64,000 nucleotides of DNA from contig JAYMTL010000003.1 in the NCBI GenBank assembly GCA_036897445.1, positions 25,001-89,000 of the forward strand. Direction: 5' to 3'. The translations under genes and the position numbers were made by a program. Numbering within the stretch: the stretch's first letter is position 1; every line of letters begins with the position of its first letter. Of the stretch, positions 25,080 through 39,500 are shown piece by piece. The stretch is from Pelargonium tetragonum. Its lineage: Eukaryota; Streptophyta; Magnoliopsida; Geraniales; Geraniaceae. Under the pieces are notes generated by a model. It was not told the DNA's origin and ran no database searches. It saw only the letters and a list, made by a program, of their open reading frames with translations.

Positions 25080-28000
25080 TTTACAAATGCAAAAGGACCT
25101 ACTAAATTTTACTGGATCTAGCGGATTTTTTGGTATTAAATCTTTCTCTGATCACTCTTTTTCTTTCTCCCCCAGAACCCTAATAATAATAAAAAGGGGT
25201 CCTTGTTCAAGTGTCTATGCTAGATTTTTCTTTATGAAATACCCGGTTGTATACATTGTAACAAGAAAATCTTTAACTTGCTTTGGCATGGGTCAAAAAG
25301 CCTTCTGTTATCTTAAAAGTCTAATAAGAATTTAGTATAAGCCTCGGGGATTCTATGCTAATACATTAGTTAAACCAAAATTTGCGTGTATCTAAGCAAA
25401 AAGTCAAAACTGACTCAAATGCCTGAAAGGTCAAATTCCCTAATGTACGAGGTACCTAAACTAGCACTAAATGAAAGATTCTTTAGAAACTAGATCCAGG
25501 CCGTACTATCCTACCCTGTTAAAGCTAGTTAATAGAAAAGAGTACATAAAGTTTAAAGTCTATTTTTTCTTTTGAACTAGTTTATATTATGGCTCCCACT
25601 ATCTTCTTGAGCAGAACTTTTAGGTTTATAGAGGGTTCCTCTTTTTTAGTAAGGCTTTTCAAAGTAAAGGGGTAACCCGTACATTCAGGCACTTTTTAAC
25701 TTCTCACCGGGATCACGGGGATTTTTTTAATATAACTAAATTAAACTAGCTAAGGTTTCCCTCATTTGATTTTAAGGGGTTTAGTCTAAACCGGATTATT
25801 CTTAAAGTTAATTAGTAGAACCTGGAGTTAAGAAAATACATAAAAGAGTAGAAATAAAAAACCTTTATAAGAGATAAAGACCTTGAAAAAGCAGAGGAGT
25901 CTCCTTGTAGAGTTAGAATACTCATTTGCGAAGCTCGACACTGTATAAACAGGAGTGCCTAAAAGCTTTTTTTGCTTTAGCTAGTCCCTCTAAACGGATT
26001 CCCTGAAACTTTCTTGGTAATAAAAAGGCCCTCCTATTTTTGCAGATATTTTAAACGAATTTTTAGGGTTATACTGTATTCCTTTTACAAAATTAGTTTA
26101 AGCCCCGCGCCTTTTCTATTTTTCTATAATAAGATATATATATATTCAGGTTCTGGAGGAACTCCCACTTTCCTGCGGTAACTGCTCTACAAGGGCAGCC
26201 TTTAAAACTCTTAATTCAAATTCAATAGAGAGGAAATTCCAGTTACTTTTTTGGTTTCTATTTTAGTGATTTAGTCCTTTTATATACTAGAACCCCTACC
26301 TATGTCAATTTAGAAAATAGGAGTTTCCGTTTTTTCGGAGAGTGATAGTCTTTTAGAGACTTAACAACACGGATATAACAAAAATAAGAGGTATATTAAA
26401 GTAAAGAGTATTTAACTTACCCAAGCGGAAGGTTTTCCATAAGTGTGCTGGGCCGGGAACTAGGCAACTCCTTTTTTAATATAATCAGAACCCCTTTTTA
26501 GGTCCTAAAAAGCGCAGGATGTCTTTGCATTGTAAGGTTTCGGGTTTTGAATCTAATTTCTATAAGAACTGAAAATTAGAAATATCACAAGGAAATTATT
26601 ATGATAACTCCGCTTAAGCAAAATAGGTCCTAATTTCTGAACTTCCCGGCTTTTTGTTATAACAAGGAGGGAGGCAAGAACAAGGATAATAATGAGTTTT
26701 AGAATTTTGTATTTAAGATAAGGGAAAAGTTTACCTTGTAAGGTTTTTATGCTTCTTTCGCAGTACCGGAATATAAATAAGACTAACGGAATTCCTAGAA
26801 TATTTTAGACCACATTATCCTAAGTTAACCCTTTCCCTCTTTCTTTTCCCATCGTCAGGGAACTACTCGCACTATAGAATTTCGGTGTTGCCCAGATTAG
26901 CTCCATAAAAGTTTCCTAGCTTGAAATAATAAAAGGGTTGTGCAAACAAGAGGCTCCTACTTAGGAGAGGGCTCGGGGAGTCTTTTTACAGGATACTTCA
27001 AAATTAACTTCCATTTGGACTTGGACTCAACTTATACCCCTAAAAAGAAACGTTGTTTCAAAACTAAAGCCTCTCTGACCTCACCTAAGTTAATAACAGG
27101 ATAAGGAGGCTGCTGGGGCCTTACGAACCCCGGAGTAAAATAGAGTATTTTAAAAACCCCTTAGTGAAATTCTCGAATAAATGAGCGGATATCTTATATA
27201 TTTTTTGTCTAAGCAGCACTAAATGAGTAGTAGTTACTATAAAAAAGGGGTACGCCTTAAGAGTTGGAACCTGGATTTTGTCTTGAAAAGCTCTGAGATA
27301 TTCTTTCTATTTGCACGGTGCTAATTTTATTCTTTCCTTTCCATAATTTTTAAGAACCAACTCTTTACTTTGTTTTGTACTATCCGTATGTTAGTGAAAG
27401 GAATTACTTTTTGTCAGAAAATACAAGAGTCCGCTTATAATTTATTAGTAAAAGGCTGGGATAGCTCTGATTCGTAATACCTACACTGGATTTTCTTGAC
27501 GACCCTAAGTACCTTAGATTTCTACTCACTCAGCGAGAGTTTATTTGTCTTATACTACCCATAACATAACTAAACTTCTAACTGCATATCGTTTGCATTG
27601 TCAATCATATAATAAATAAAAGAAAAGGTGACCCTCAAAAAAGGACTTTTACAGGTTTTCTTGTAACAAGTACAAGATAACTCCCATATAAGAGTCGTAA
27701 GCTTTTTTTTAGAGTAAATATAAGTGGCTGCTCACCAGATTACTCTTGCTGTTTGCTGTACTATAATATTTTACAAACTTTGCTTGATAAGGGTATCAAT
27801 ATAGAAGCTTTGTTTTACTCGATACCCATGGATACTTCAGGAAATTCATACAATTCGCGTTATTCCAAGAGCTTGGGGTTGCCGATTCGGAATTTCTTCA
27901 GTACAAAAGTACAAAAATATGCTAGAAATTTAAAATGAAAAGGGAGTTAGACTGCTAGTAACTAATATTAAGACTAATTATTTACCGGGATCCTATTCAG

Positions 28001-29339
28001 TTGAGTATGTATCTTAGCTCAATGCAGTATAACCGAGGAAGTCTTTATATAGAGTCTTTTCTATATATATAAGTTATAATTATAAGGAGGCTCGAGAGCT
28101 CCGCAGCCTAGTAAAAAGGGAAACCCGCAACCTTGTAATATGTCATAGTTATAAAATTACTAAATACAAAAGAATTAACTATCATAAAGAAAAAAGTCTG
28201 TTTGGACTTTTAGTGCACCTAAGGCTACAAAGTGGAGGAGATCCTTTTTATGAATAAGGATACATACTACGGCGGCCTTTTTGAGGTGTTAATAACAAAG
28301 TCCATCATATCAGGCCCCAGGAAAAGCAATAGAAAACACACTTTAATACGGACGAATAAGTTCACTATTTTTATGTTTCGGATTGTAAAATTAGCAATTA
28401 AGGCAGCTCTAAAGAGTCCTTGTTACTAAATAAGGCACTGTTAAATTATAGATTAATTGTTCTTACCAAGCTCCTCAGTTTAGGTATTAGTCTAATTATG
28501 GATTGTAGGGTATCTCTTTGTATTAGGACATTCATAAATTCCAAGTTAAGTTATAAATTTAACACAAATAAAGGGTGTCCCGTGTATAGCTAGCTACTCA
28601 CTTTTATAAAAAATTTAGAGAACTCGGTGCTTGCTGCATATGTATAAAGCCTATATCATAAGTCGACACTGATTATAGGGGACTCCCTTAATCTACCCAA
28701 AATGAACGGCTACAAAATAATCAACTAGTCAAAAGAAGAGTTCTTAAAAAAACTCAAAACTTAGAACAACGAAATTCTCTATAATATGCGTTTTTATCTC
28801 CTTAACGCAAAGAGGAATTCCTTCAATTCAAAAACTTTGCTGTACACTTCTCTGTCTACGTAGCCTAATAAAAGGAATTCGTTTTCTGGTGCAAAAGGAC
28901 TCAACTTGCCCGAGAGACCTGGAAAACTCCTGTACTAAACTAAGGGAACTCCCTTTTTAATGGGTAGCTATGTATTGAATAAAGTATTCTCTGATTAACC
29001 CCTTTCTATTCTTAAAGCTCTATCCTTGTTTAGGTTCCGCATCTCTAAATAAAGCTAAACATATAAGAAATCGAACGCAAAAGGCGTACAGCTTACGGGT
29101 ATAATAGGAGTTTTTTTGCAAGTAAATGATCCTAAGTTTTGATATTTTTTTCGTTGATATATGGATTTTTTTAATCTTTCAAAAGTTTTTGAAAGGATTT
29201 ACAAAAAGTGTAATATCTATAAACCTTCGATTCTTGAGGTTTAAGTTGAACTAGGCGACTTTCGGTAGGCTGCTCTTGTGTTACTTTGTCTCTAGGTTTC
29301 CCGATAATAAGATAGAGGGATTTCTCAATCTTAGCTTAG

Positions 29340-30500
29340 AAAGGGTAGAGTCTTACATCAGTAAGAAGTACAAGCTACAAGAAGATTGGTAGTACAAAGG
29401 GAGGTTTGAATAAGACCTGTCTTAAGGGGTATTTCCCTAGCCCAGTTTAAAAGGGTAAGGGTGGGAATTCCTGCGTATTGTAGGGTTTAATAAATTGAGT
29501 TTCTTTAGAAATGAAAGTTTGTTTTTGCTGTTGTAGGTGGTCTTATAGCGTAAGTGGGATCTTCCTAATACCATTACTCCTTCCGTTACACTACAGTTGG
29601 GAAGAGTAATGCTGTCTATTCACTCCAAGTTTCAATCCTCTCATATCATATCAAAAACTACAGAGGGCGGGATACCCTTTAGATTTAGTAATACACTCTT
29701 TTATTACAATATATTTACATTATATCTAAGAAATCTTAATAACAAAAGAGTAAAGGTATCTCCCTTAGGACGGGTATGGTTACTAATAAGAAGAAAGCTC
29801 CGAAGAATAGTACAAAGACTTAGGGAGGTCTAGCTCAGAAGATTTGTATGATGCAGATACAGAGTAAGAAAGAAGTCAAGAAGAACAAGTAAGGTGCTGG
29901 TGTGTCTGTAAGGTGGTCTATATGTTCTATCTTGTATACTACTTGGATGACCCTCCCTCTCTATGTTCCGGTTGGGAAGAATAATGTCTAAGACTCACTA
30001 GGTTTGTATCCTCTTTTTAGTAATAACAATAAAAGAGAGAAAGAGGAAGTTTACCTTAGACTATTCCTCTTATCTATCTTAATCTATACCTATAAAATAA
30101 GAAGGGTGGGCGTTTCATTTCCTAAATTGGGATTAATCTCTAGAAAGTTAAGCGGCTTTTAAAGTAGATAAAAAAGCAATTTGAGTAAGAGTTCTGTTTT
30201 CCGGTTTAGCAAGGTAATCAAACTAGAGACAAAGATTTGGTATTTAAATAATAAAGAGAGGTTCCTCTATTTGAAGAAAGGTAATGTAATTAAGAAAGCG
30301 GGTAGTACAAGAAGAAGTATGAAATAACAAAAAATGAAAAGAGAGTAACATAGAAAGAACAAGTAAGGCATTAAGATTTGTGTTATAACGTAAGTAGAGA
30401 TATCTATAATACTTCCTGCATTACCTTCCCTCCGCGTGCAGTCAGGTACACCAACTATCCTGTATTCTCTAGGGCGTACGCCTCTCTATAGTGTTAGCTA
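29340..30500 (+). repeat. Island of the degenerate repeat family, about 0.84-kb unit
   Basis: TATAGCGTAAG at 29544-29554 and TATAACGTAAG at 30384-30394 lie 840 bases apart. Between and around them are AAGAACAAGTAAGG at 29881-29894 and 30355-30368, GTTGGGAAGAGTAATG near 29597 and GTTGGGAAGAATAATG near 29970, AGAGTAAGAAAG near 29861, and AGAGTAACATAG at 30342-30353. The 16-base word is at 30279-30294. The order 16-base word, AGAGTAACA, AAGAACAAGTAAGG, TATA(G/A)CGTAAG is the clearest map of the family. The 78-codon frame at 29597-29833 starts within a repeat word and is not supported as a gene. Confidence 0.6.
30279..30294 (+). repeat. 16-base word, exact T form, within island
   Basis: AGGTAATGTAATTAAG, followed 47 bases later by AGAGTAACATAG. 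The minus-strand copy at 53013-53028 is likewise followed, after about 19 bases, by AGAGTAACAAAG. The shared flank ties the word to the island family. Confidence 0.75.
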
Positions 30501-30509
30501 CTAAAACAA

Positions 30510-33500
30510 GAAGAATTCTCTATGAATGAGCTGGGGTAAAAACCTTTTAACAGGCAGCTTCCTTTTCTAATCCGAAAGAAATTTCTTTCTAAGTTTAATT
30601 AGTTAGTAATAAAGTAATAGAAAAACCTTTAGGAAATCCTATTTACAGATAGCTTTTAAGTTATTAGGAATAAGTACTAGAACCCATTAACAAAAGGGAA
30701 GCTTTTTTCTTCACGCTTTAGTATCTGGTACAGTAAATAGAGATATTACAAAAATATAGGGAACTCTAAAACCTCCGAAACGGGCTCTAAAAGCTTTAAA
30801 GGGAACGCCCTATGAGGTACCTAAACTGCTGAGAAAAAAAAAGATTTAATATAAACTGGGTCTTATTTCATTTCTAATCTAAAGAATCCGGATTCCTTTT
30901 CTTAGCCTTTGTGAAAGTCAATAATCTTTTTTAATGTATAATATATTTTAACTAAAAGTCCCTTTTTCCCGACCTGTAAACGGCTTGGTGCAAACCCCTT
31001 TCAAAAGAAAATAAGTAAAAGGCAAGAATCTGACATCGGATATCCGGAGGGGTTAACAGAGCTCCTATCAAAAGAGAAAAAGCCAGAAATGAATGAGTCT
31101 AAAGAAGAATGAAGTATTTATAGCTTATATTTTCGCTAATTTAAGCGAGCCCTTACTTTTAGAAGTTTGTAGTACTGACTCTGCCCGGCTCTATAGGTAA
31201 ATAGACTCCTGAGTCCTATGAATCTGGTTTCCATATACTTTTTAATTCAATACAACTGCAGATGATCTATTGGCTGTCTTTCCCCGGTACTGGCTTCTCT
31301 ACTTTTATTATAGTATTGATGGATAACAAGTCCAAGTCTAAGAAGTTTAGAATTTTGGGCTTGGTGAAAAGAAATTCCTTACCTCGATTTGACGAAAACC
31401 CCCTTTTCCACCGGGACCTATGCCGAGTTTAAGGTAGTTTGGCACCTCCTTGTATTAGTATCTTCTCTATTTATAAAAAGGAGAAAAACTTGTCTACTTC
31501 GGCTCAGTCTCATCCTGGGAATCCGCACTTTCTAACATGTGTTCTAAAAAACTCTTAAAATCTGCGGGCAGAGTATTACTAACTACAACACGGAAAATGC
31601 CCCGATGAAGAAAAGGAAGACCCCACTTTATTTTATTCAATCAATAAGATTCGTTTTACTAAGGAAATCCTTTAGAGCCTCTTAGATAAAAGAAAGAAAA
31701 TTTGATAAATATTTCCCAGATCGAGTAGGGGAATCCCCGTTTAGAGAATAGCGGGCTCCTTATTACTCACTTATAAGGTATACGGCAAATTGAGCTCAAG
31801 TGTTAGTCATTTCGTAAATTCAAAAATTTTAGCTAATCTCGAAGGTTAGGGGTACAAATAGAATTTCATTTTAATTAGCATACTTATTTTTTTTTCTTTT
31901 TTACAGACTTTTCAAGGATCCACTAAAACTGACTCGGTATTCATCTCCAGGAGTGTTCTATTCCCCGCCTCGCCTCTCTCTCTGATTTGGCTAGGATCCG
32001 CGCGCTTTTGCATGCAAGGGAGTTTCGGTTTTTGTTATTACTCAGTTTGTTTTTGCAGGGGTGTTATGCGATTAGAACCTCGGTCGCTAGTGTATTCCGT
32101 ACACCGGCTAAAACTTTTTAAAATTAGAGGTCACGGTCTCTAAAGAGTATCCTTTCCTACAAATTTGAGTCTAGTATTCAAGCTCTCTATTATTTCTGTA
32201 AACTTTATAAAGCATTAACCAGAACTCTTCCGGTTTAAATTGACCCAGTGTTTAGCTAATCTTAGTCGAGATTCAAGTCTTATTTAAGGAAAGCCCGCTG
32301 TCTAATTACACGGGTCTTCTTAGTTTGTTTTATAGAAGGGGTAGGTATTCCGCAGGAGCGCATCCAGGGGTATTTCGAAAGTAGACTCGCAGGTGGAGAA
32401 GTCTCTACTATTACACGGAATTTTTTAGTTTAGCTCCTACTTTAGTACTCATATGATCCTTAATAGTATTCGTTAAAGGAGTCGCCTTTTAATATGTTAC
32501 AACCTTTCTGAGATCTCTCCTTTGTCTAGGAAATACGGGCAAGATAAACAAAAAGAATTTGCCTCGCTGTGTTCTAGATCTATTTCATAGCAATTTCTTA
32601 ATATTTCGAGACTTGTAAAAACTAACTCTTTTAGTAGCATCACTTACAAAAGTATACTATGACTGCTTTAGGCCTATTGTCCAAAATCCGCTCTGGGATT
32701 CTAATATTTTAAAGGGGTCCCCGCTTCCATTACCTGGTTCAGTATATTATAGGTAGTATAACTCGGTTAGGGTATGCAATATATTTAATATAAAGAAAAC
32801 TTCAAAAAGAAGCTTTAAGACTTTCGTTAGGTTCTAAGCAGTAAAGCTCTACCACCGGGTTACCCATATCTTTATTATTCCTACTCCGGCGTCGCCTGAA
32901 TCGAAAAGGTATTTTGAAATAGAATTAAGGGTTCTCTAAAGGCTTAATTGAATATAATTAATAGTAAAAGTAAGGATTTCAATCCTTGAATTTCTTATCC
33001 ACCCGAGGTGCCGAAAGGGGCCTCGTTTTTGTATTTTTTAACTTCCTACCTACAGAGAGATTTCTAGCTAAAGCTCTAGAATCTAGTATAACTCTGCAAT
33101 AGCTGGAGCTCCCCCTCTTTGTGGATCTTGTAGACCTGGAAAAAGAGAAGGAGTTTTTTAAGTTGTAAGTTTTTTGACTTCATCTGCAACCTATTCTCCA
33201 ATTATCCTGAATAAGTAATGCATCTTTGATCTAGCTTTTCCTATAGGCATTGGGTTTTTTGCAAAAGTAAGCCCCAAGTATGGTGTGGGTTTTTTACTTA
33301 GTAATTTTAGGAACGTCTAATTAATCCAATCTAAAGGTATTATAGTATAGGCCTGCAATTACTAATTACTACTGAAAATAAAAAATCCTTTTGTTGTAAT
33401 TGAGTATTCTCCTTTTTGAGTAAAGAGCAATTCTTTAATAATTTATAACAATGTTAACTGCGTTTTGGATAGGGAGGGTCGTATGGGAGAGATTTAGGAA

Positions 33501-36500
33501 GATTTAGGGCAATCCGTTGAATTAGTACAAGATAATACAGTTGGGATTTCCTTAAAAGAAATGCCCTTTCCTTTAATAGCATCTCAAATTTCCAAGGAGA
33601 CCCAGACAGAATAATAGAGTATCCGAGATTCCATAACAAAAAAAAAGAATACAGCTAACCAGTACCGGAAATTCTCAGTACAAGGGCATTGCTGCGCAAC
33701 GTGATTTTTGTATTAAAGAGGCTCTTTAGTAAGTAAAATAGTTCAGAAATTGTAAATATCCTGATAGCAAAGGACACCCAATTTGTCGTACTATAATATA
33801 GGGGACTTTGGCTTAGGGTGTAGTTTTTAGTAAAGTGTTTGCCTAAGAAACTTAAGAGCTCCTAAAAGAAAGAGACTTAACCCCTTTCCTTTTATCCAGG
33901 CAGTGCCAAGAAATGTAGGGTATTCTTGTTCCTAGTATTTTTGAATAGACTCCTAGACTCACAAGCTAGGCTTTTTGTGTATCGCCTACAGATTTAGAGT
34001 CAAAAGAAAAAAGAAGTGGAAGAGTACCGGCTTAACTTGTGTATTATAATACATTTGAATTTTATGTATCATATTTACGCACAGATTATCAACCAAATAA
34101 GGGGCTGCGTGGGTTACCTGCTTTAGAATTCTAGAGTAAGTTAGTTAATTCAAGCATTACTTTTACACTGTTAATAAAATCCAAAAAGGAGCCCCGCAAG
34201 TAAGGGGTCGGGATATTTTCTCTTTCTTGACTAGCTAACTAAAAGTCGTTGATATTCTATAGTTAACGTAAAGGAAACTCAGCGAGGAAATCGAGGTAGC
34301 TTCGACACTGGAGAATATACGCACTACACATTCAAATACTTGGGATTGTAAACAAAAAACCTTCCGTGGATTAAAAATGAATTTTGAAAATATAAAACAA
34401 AAATGACGGCCTTTACGAGAGCTTTTTGGCGCGTTAGCAGTGACTCGTGTAAATCCTTTTTACTTCTTGTAAATTTACTGGAGATTTTAAGGGTTTTTCT
34501 TACCCCCAGGGCTGGATTATTAATAAAATGCTTAGGCTGTAAAGGGACTTCTTTGCGTAAAATAGAAGCCTTACAGTAGGAAAAAAGGCTAATTCTTATC
34601 CACAAGGGCTATAGCTAGGCCAAAGTACTTGCTCTTTCTATTCAAAACTCCTTAGAATATTGGAATAGTAAATGAAATTTTAATACCCTTTGCGTTTATA
34701 GATAATATGCGAATTCTTGTACGGGTATCCTATATGGATGGAATTCCCTAATGCAAGATTATCGGTATAGTATTTTCCTAAATTTGAGATATAAAATTTT
34801 TTATTACCATAACAAGAACTCTTTCAAAAAAACTCTTGCTAATGCTAGAAGCTTAATAGAGCCTAAAAGAAAGTATACTCCTTAATTTACGAGGTAAAGG
34901 TAAAATGCAGTTAAATAAAGAAAACAGATTGCATCAGGTAAGATAAGAGAATTCTCTCTATCCAATTTATATGACAAGGTTTTACTACTATAAAGGTAAA
35001 GTAAAAAAACCAAGTCGGGCACTTTAAGAACTTACGAGAAGTCGAGGGACCCCCTCAGGATACAATAAGTAGCCCTTTAACAGCTAAGGGAGGATTAAAA
35101 CAAAAAGTATCCAAAGCTAAGAATATATATAAATACCTCTGACAGGTTTATTTTCTCAAATTCTCTTTTTATGTGAATCTTAAGACTTTTGCCAAGTGCC
35201 AAGCTAATTTGAAGGAATTTTAGCTGCCTAAGGTTTCCCTCTCTCTAGTATAATGATAAACCCTCCTGCGAATAACCATAAAGAATACCCTGCCCTTTTC
35301 TACAAGCCAGGCAGTCCGGATAAGTACATAGTGTTAGTGTACAAGAGAGCGCTTCTAACAAGAAATTCTGGGTGAAAAGTTTCGAAGTAGTTAAGGACTT
35401 TCAATAAGGAAATCTTATCCTCTCCTTGCGGCCACTATATATAAGTGCTTGAAATGCCTATTTAACTTAATACTGCGATAACGCTTTCCGGGGGAGACCT
35501 TAAAGACTTTAAGAATACTCGTTTATTCACACCCCCTCCAAGAGTTTGCTTACTTCCTTCACGCCTGGTCGCTAGGCTAGAAACTATACCAAAAGGGATT
35601 CGGGATTATCCTTAATCAAGATCTATAACTAACTTTTCCCGAGTTTAATCCCAAAGATTTTCTCTATTTATGTACTTGGTAAGTTAGCTCGAAGATTTCA
35701 AAGGGACTGGCTTTTACCGAAAGTTCCTCTGAGTTTAAAAGCAAACCCCTTCTATAGTAAGTAGAAATTCAAAGTTAGTACATCACTAAAGGATGAGTCC
35801 TGTTAGGGGTGGTAATACACCTTTAAAAGTAAACATCTGCTCGAATTTGTAAATACTCTCTCTAGAACTAAAAGAAATCAGGGTGTTCTCTAAAGTTTGC
35901 TGCACGGAGATCCAAACTTTATATATGTTATCAAGCTTTATCCTATAAAATAACTTAAATACCAGAAGAATCAAACTAGCTCTCAGAGCACCTTGCCCTG
36001 TAATGCACAAGCTATTAAAATCTTTATACTAAATGAAATTTTAACTTGAGCTGTGACTTTGCCGTAAGAATAACTACAAGATCTTTTACTACTAACTACT
36101 GGACTTTTTAGTGATACCTGAAAAAAAGTAGTTAGTTTTATTGGAGCAGTACAAAATGGGTAGTATTGTGAGCTATTTGCCCGGCCTTTACCTGTTATTG
36201 ATAACTTCCTGGTTATGCGCTATGTTGTTACCAAAGTCCAAAAAAGAGTCCTATAAAGGGCTGAGTATTCTTGAACTCTAGAGTCCTACTGCTAAACTGA
36301 ATCTTTTCCAAACCTATCTCTAATAAGTATCTCTAAGCACTCATTCATATTTTAAAAAGTGGAAAATGGGAGAAAAACCCTTTATATATACCACACAAAG
36401 GGCGCTCCCACAACTTTACCTAAGTTCTATATAGATTTTTTGTGGAATCAAAACGCATTAGTACAAAAACGATATTAGTGTATCGATAAAGTTAAAAAAT

Positions 36501-39500
36501 TAGCTATCTTAGTGAGAATTGGATAAAATGTACCAGAGATTTTTATTAGGTTAACCTTTACCTTAACAAGGATCTGGCTCATATTGCATATTGAACTCAC
36601 CGTATAAACAAGATAATGCTTTGCTTAATCGAAACGTCCTCGTTTTAACTTAGTATACCACGAAAGCTTTATTTACTAGACCCCTATTAAATAAAAAGAA
36701 AGGATCCCGCGCCGAAGGAAAACCTTGACATTTTGATTCTTAACAAAATTGTTCAAAGAGATCCTTGGAAACCTATATAAATATAAAAGAATTTTAGCTT
36801 CTAGTTTTATTTACTACAATGGTAAACTGACTGCAAAAAAACTCGTAAAACGGGACTTTAGAGTCAAAAAAATGAACATGAAGCTCAACATTAATCTTAG
36901 AATATCCAGCAAAGAGCCGCTTTATTTGGAGCAAACTTGGATTCTAATTAGTTCCTCATTTTTAATATCTGCAGGGGTTAGGACCTTCTTAGGCGAGTAG
37001 CCTGACAGGGAATCCGGCACTCCCTACTCTTAATATTACCGAAGAGTAAAACTAACTCGGTTAGAAGGATGGGTTTTATGAGCTTACCTAAAAAGCAGTG
37101 TACAACTTATAGTTAAGGTAGACCTAAATATTCTTAAAAAAATACAGGTGCTCTTTGTCAGACATTTTACAAAAGGATATTTCTAGCAAAAATCCCTAAA
37201 ACTTCACACTACTTTTAATTAAAGGATTCGTATACAAGGAGGCCCTTTCAGCAGAGTTTGCTTAAAAAGGTTAAAGTACTACAACAAGATAGGACGAAAT
37301 TGAGAAGTCTACTTAGAAAAAGAGGTTCTCGTAATAGCAAATCCCGAATAGGAGGAGTATCCAGTTAACAAAAGTGGGGCCAGACTTTCATTTAGGTCCA
37401 CAAAAAGATACCAACTTCTTTATATAGGGTAAGTTTTTGCTTTCCTGGGACACTCTATTAATTACTCGGGAACTTTCTCCTATTACAGGGCTATTCTAGT
37501 TCCTCTTTAATCCCGGTCCTATAAAGGTTGTTTTCTCTGCAGGATTTAGCACTTTCTACCGGTAGAGAGGGATATATAAAGTTTAATGCGTACTGAAAGT
37601 ATATAGGAAAAGAAGAAAGAAAATCTTATTGACTCTTTTCTGGAAAAGAACAGGCTCCTCGTGGGTAAGTCCGACTCTGACCTTACAAAGTCTTATAACT
37701 TATAGTGTTAAAGTTTTAGGAAAACCTAGAAAAACCAAGGCTCTATTTTACAGGGTATTTAGGGCTACCCTAGCAGTTAATGCGGAGCTGCATGGACTAA
37801 AGGAAACGGCCCTATTTAAATTAATAGACAACAAGGGATTCTATAGGAAAGGGGCGCCCCACTTAAAATATGGAAGCTTTTTCCCCCCTTTTTTTATAAG
37901 AAATTATTTAAAAAGTTTGAGTGTCTGTCTATTCTTTTAGAATTAAGAGGTTTCCCTAAATATTTAGTCTTGCTTTCAAAAATACAAAAAGAACCCGGTT
38001 TATAAAGCAATAAAAGAGGTCTTGAGTAAACTGGATTTGATATGGACTACCTACTTTAATTAAAACGAGAAAGGATCCTGAGAGTGCAACAACCACTTAT
38101 GCTCTGCCACCGGCTTATCCAGATTTCTTAAGTCTTAGGTAAGGTTTTGGTTTAACTCTTCAAGAATTCCTATTATTTTGGAGTATTGCGGTTTCGGACA
38201 AGCTTGTGGTTGGTTAGATAGCTTTTCTTTTGGTTATAAGGCATGGGCTTTTGACTCCTGGGCTTCTAAGTTATATTGAAAAGTTGGGCGTAAATTCCCT
38301 CATAATATGGAGGTTTTGCCTAGTTTTTGCTTACCCGTTTTAGGGGAGTCATTTTTTATATAAATTCTTTCTTTTATCCTTAGGTACCCTGTAAGGTCCC
38401 GATTTTGGGGCTTTTAGAGTCAGTATTTCCTATGGTTTTTACTTATCTCCCCTGGGTTATAACCCTTTTAATATGTATTTTATCCCGCAACCTGTGGAGC
38501 CCCTAAGGGAGAACACAAATGTAGGAGAACCTCGCAAGAAATGTCTTATCAATCCTTGTATTACAAAGAATTTAGGATCGCTTTTGACTTTTTAAATGAA
38601 AGGAAACCCGAGGATAACTAAGAGACAAGAACCCTCGAACACAATAAAGACTTAAACGACTGAAACATTCCGCTACCCTGTTATTCTTTAGAGTATCTAA
38701 AATCCCATTGAGAGAAATTTGAACCAAACAAGTCCTAAATAAGTCTTCTAGAAAGATTAGGTGCAGCATACCCATAAGAAAAAGTCTTTAGAGAATTCCC
38801 TGCGAGGATCTTAGGAGAAGTCAAAAACTTTCTAGAAAGAATAGAACCAAAGGAAAACCTCCTTATAAAGCTACTGACTACAACCCAACCCTTTGCTAGC
38901 CGAAACCTTTAAAACTAAGACTATTATAAAAAACGAGTCAAGGTACGTCTTCTAGATTCTAGAAAAGGGGTCTAGGGAAACGAAACACCTAACTACATTA
39001 CTTAATAAATAACAAAAACACTTTGGTGCTTAACTTATAATTACGAGAACTTTTTTACAACGGGACTTATTCCTGCTCTATAATACAAGAATTTCCCCGT
39101 CCATGTAAGGCCCTAATTACAACTGGGGTCCTACCGAGTGCTACTGAATCCGGGAACTTTTTAGGCTTTTAGAGTAGGTACCGGGTTTCTTCGTGCTCAC
39201 TGAACCAAGGTTCCCTTATATTATATAATGTAGTTAAGTAGGGTCCTAAACTAAAGGGTGATCCGTTAATTCTAATTTGGTTACACCTAACCTATATATT
39301 TAGATAAGTGGAATACGCTTTCAAAGGTTAAGACCTGAATCAAGGAACTTTTCGCAAAAGTATTTAACTCATGGGATCCCCTGATAGCTATCCCAACTAA
39401 AAGAAAGTTCTAAACTAGCCAGAATAGGAAAAGCACACCTCATATTATATAAAAGCCTTTTTCATTAGGTTTTTGGTGAAAAGTAGTCCTAAAGCTTGCA

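Larger units (their letters stand above)
22020..29330. other. AT-rich non-coding block, RIP-like texture
   Basis: No gene is recognised. Lines at 25681 and 25861 together give TpA/ApT 11/8 and (CpA+TpG)/(ApC+GpT) 8/11. The block holds the TA-rich island at 24.26-24.48 kb, a tRNA-like fragment at 24.67 kb, a G10 run and an 8-base palindrome GGGGCCCC at 22607-22614, some of which are listed separately. The 106-codon frame at 25015-25335 starts at TTG, runs through the G10 tract and resembles nothing known. Confidence 0.5.

Noticed and set aside
25015-25335. 106-codon plus-strand frame
   Set aside because: It starts at TTG, reads through the G10 run, and has no recognisable motif.
37629-37940. 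103-codon plus-strand frame
   Set aside because: There is no family resemblance and no supporting context; the length is expected by chance.
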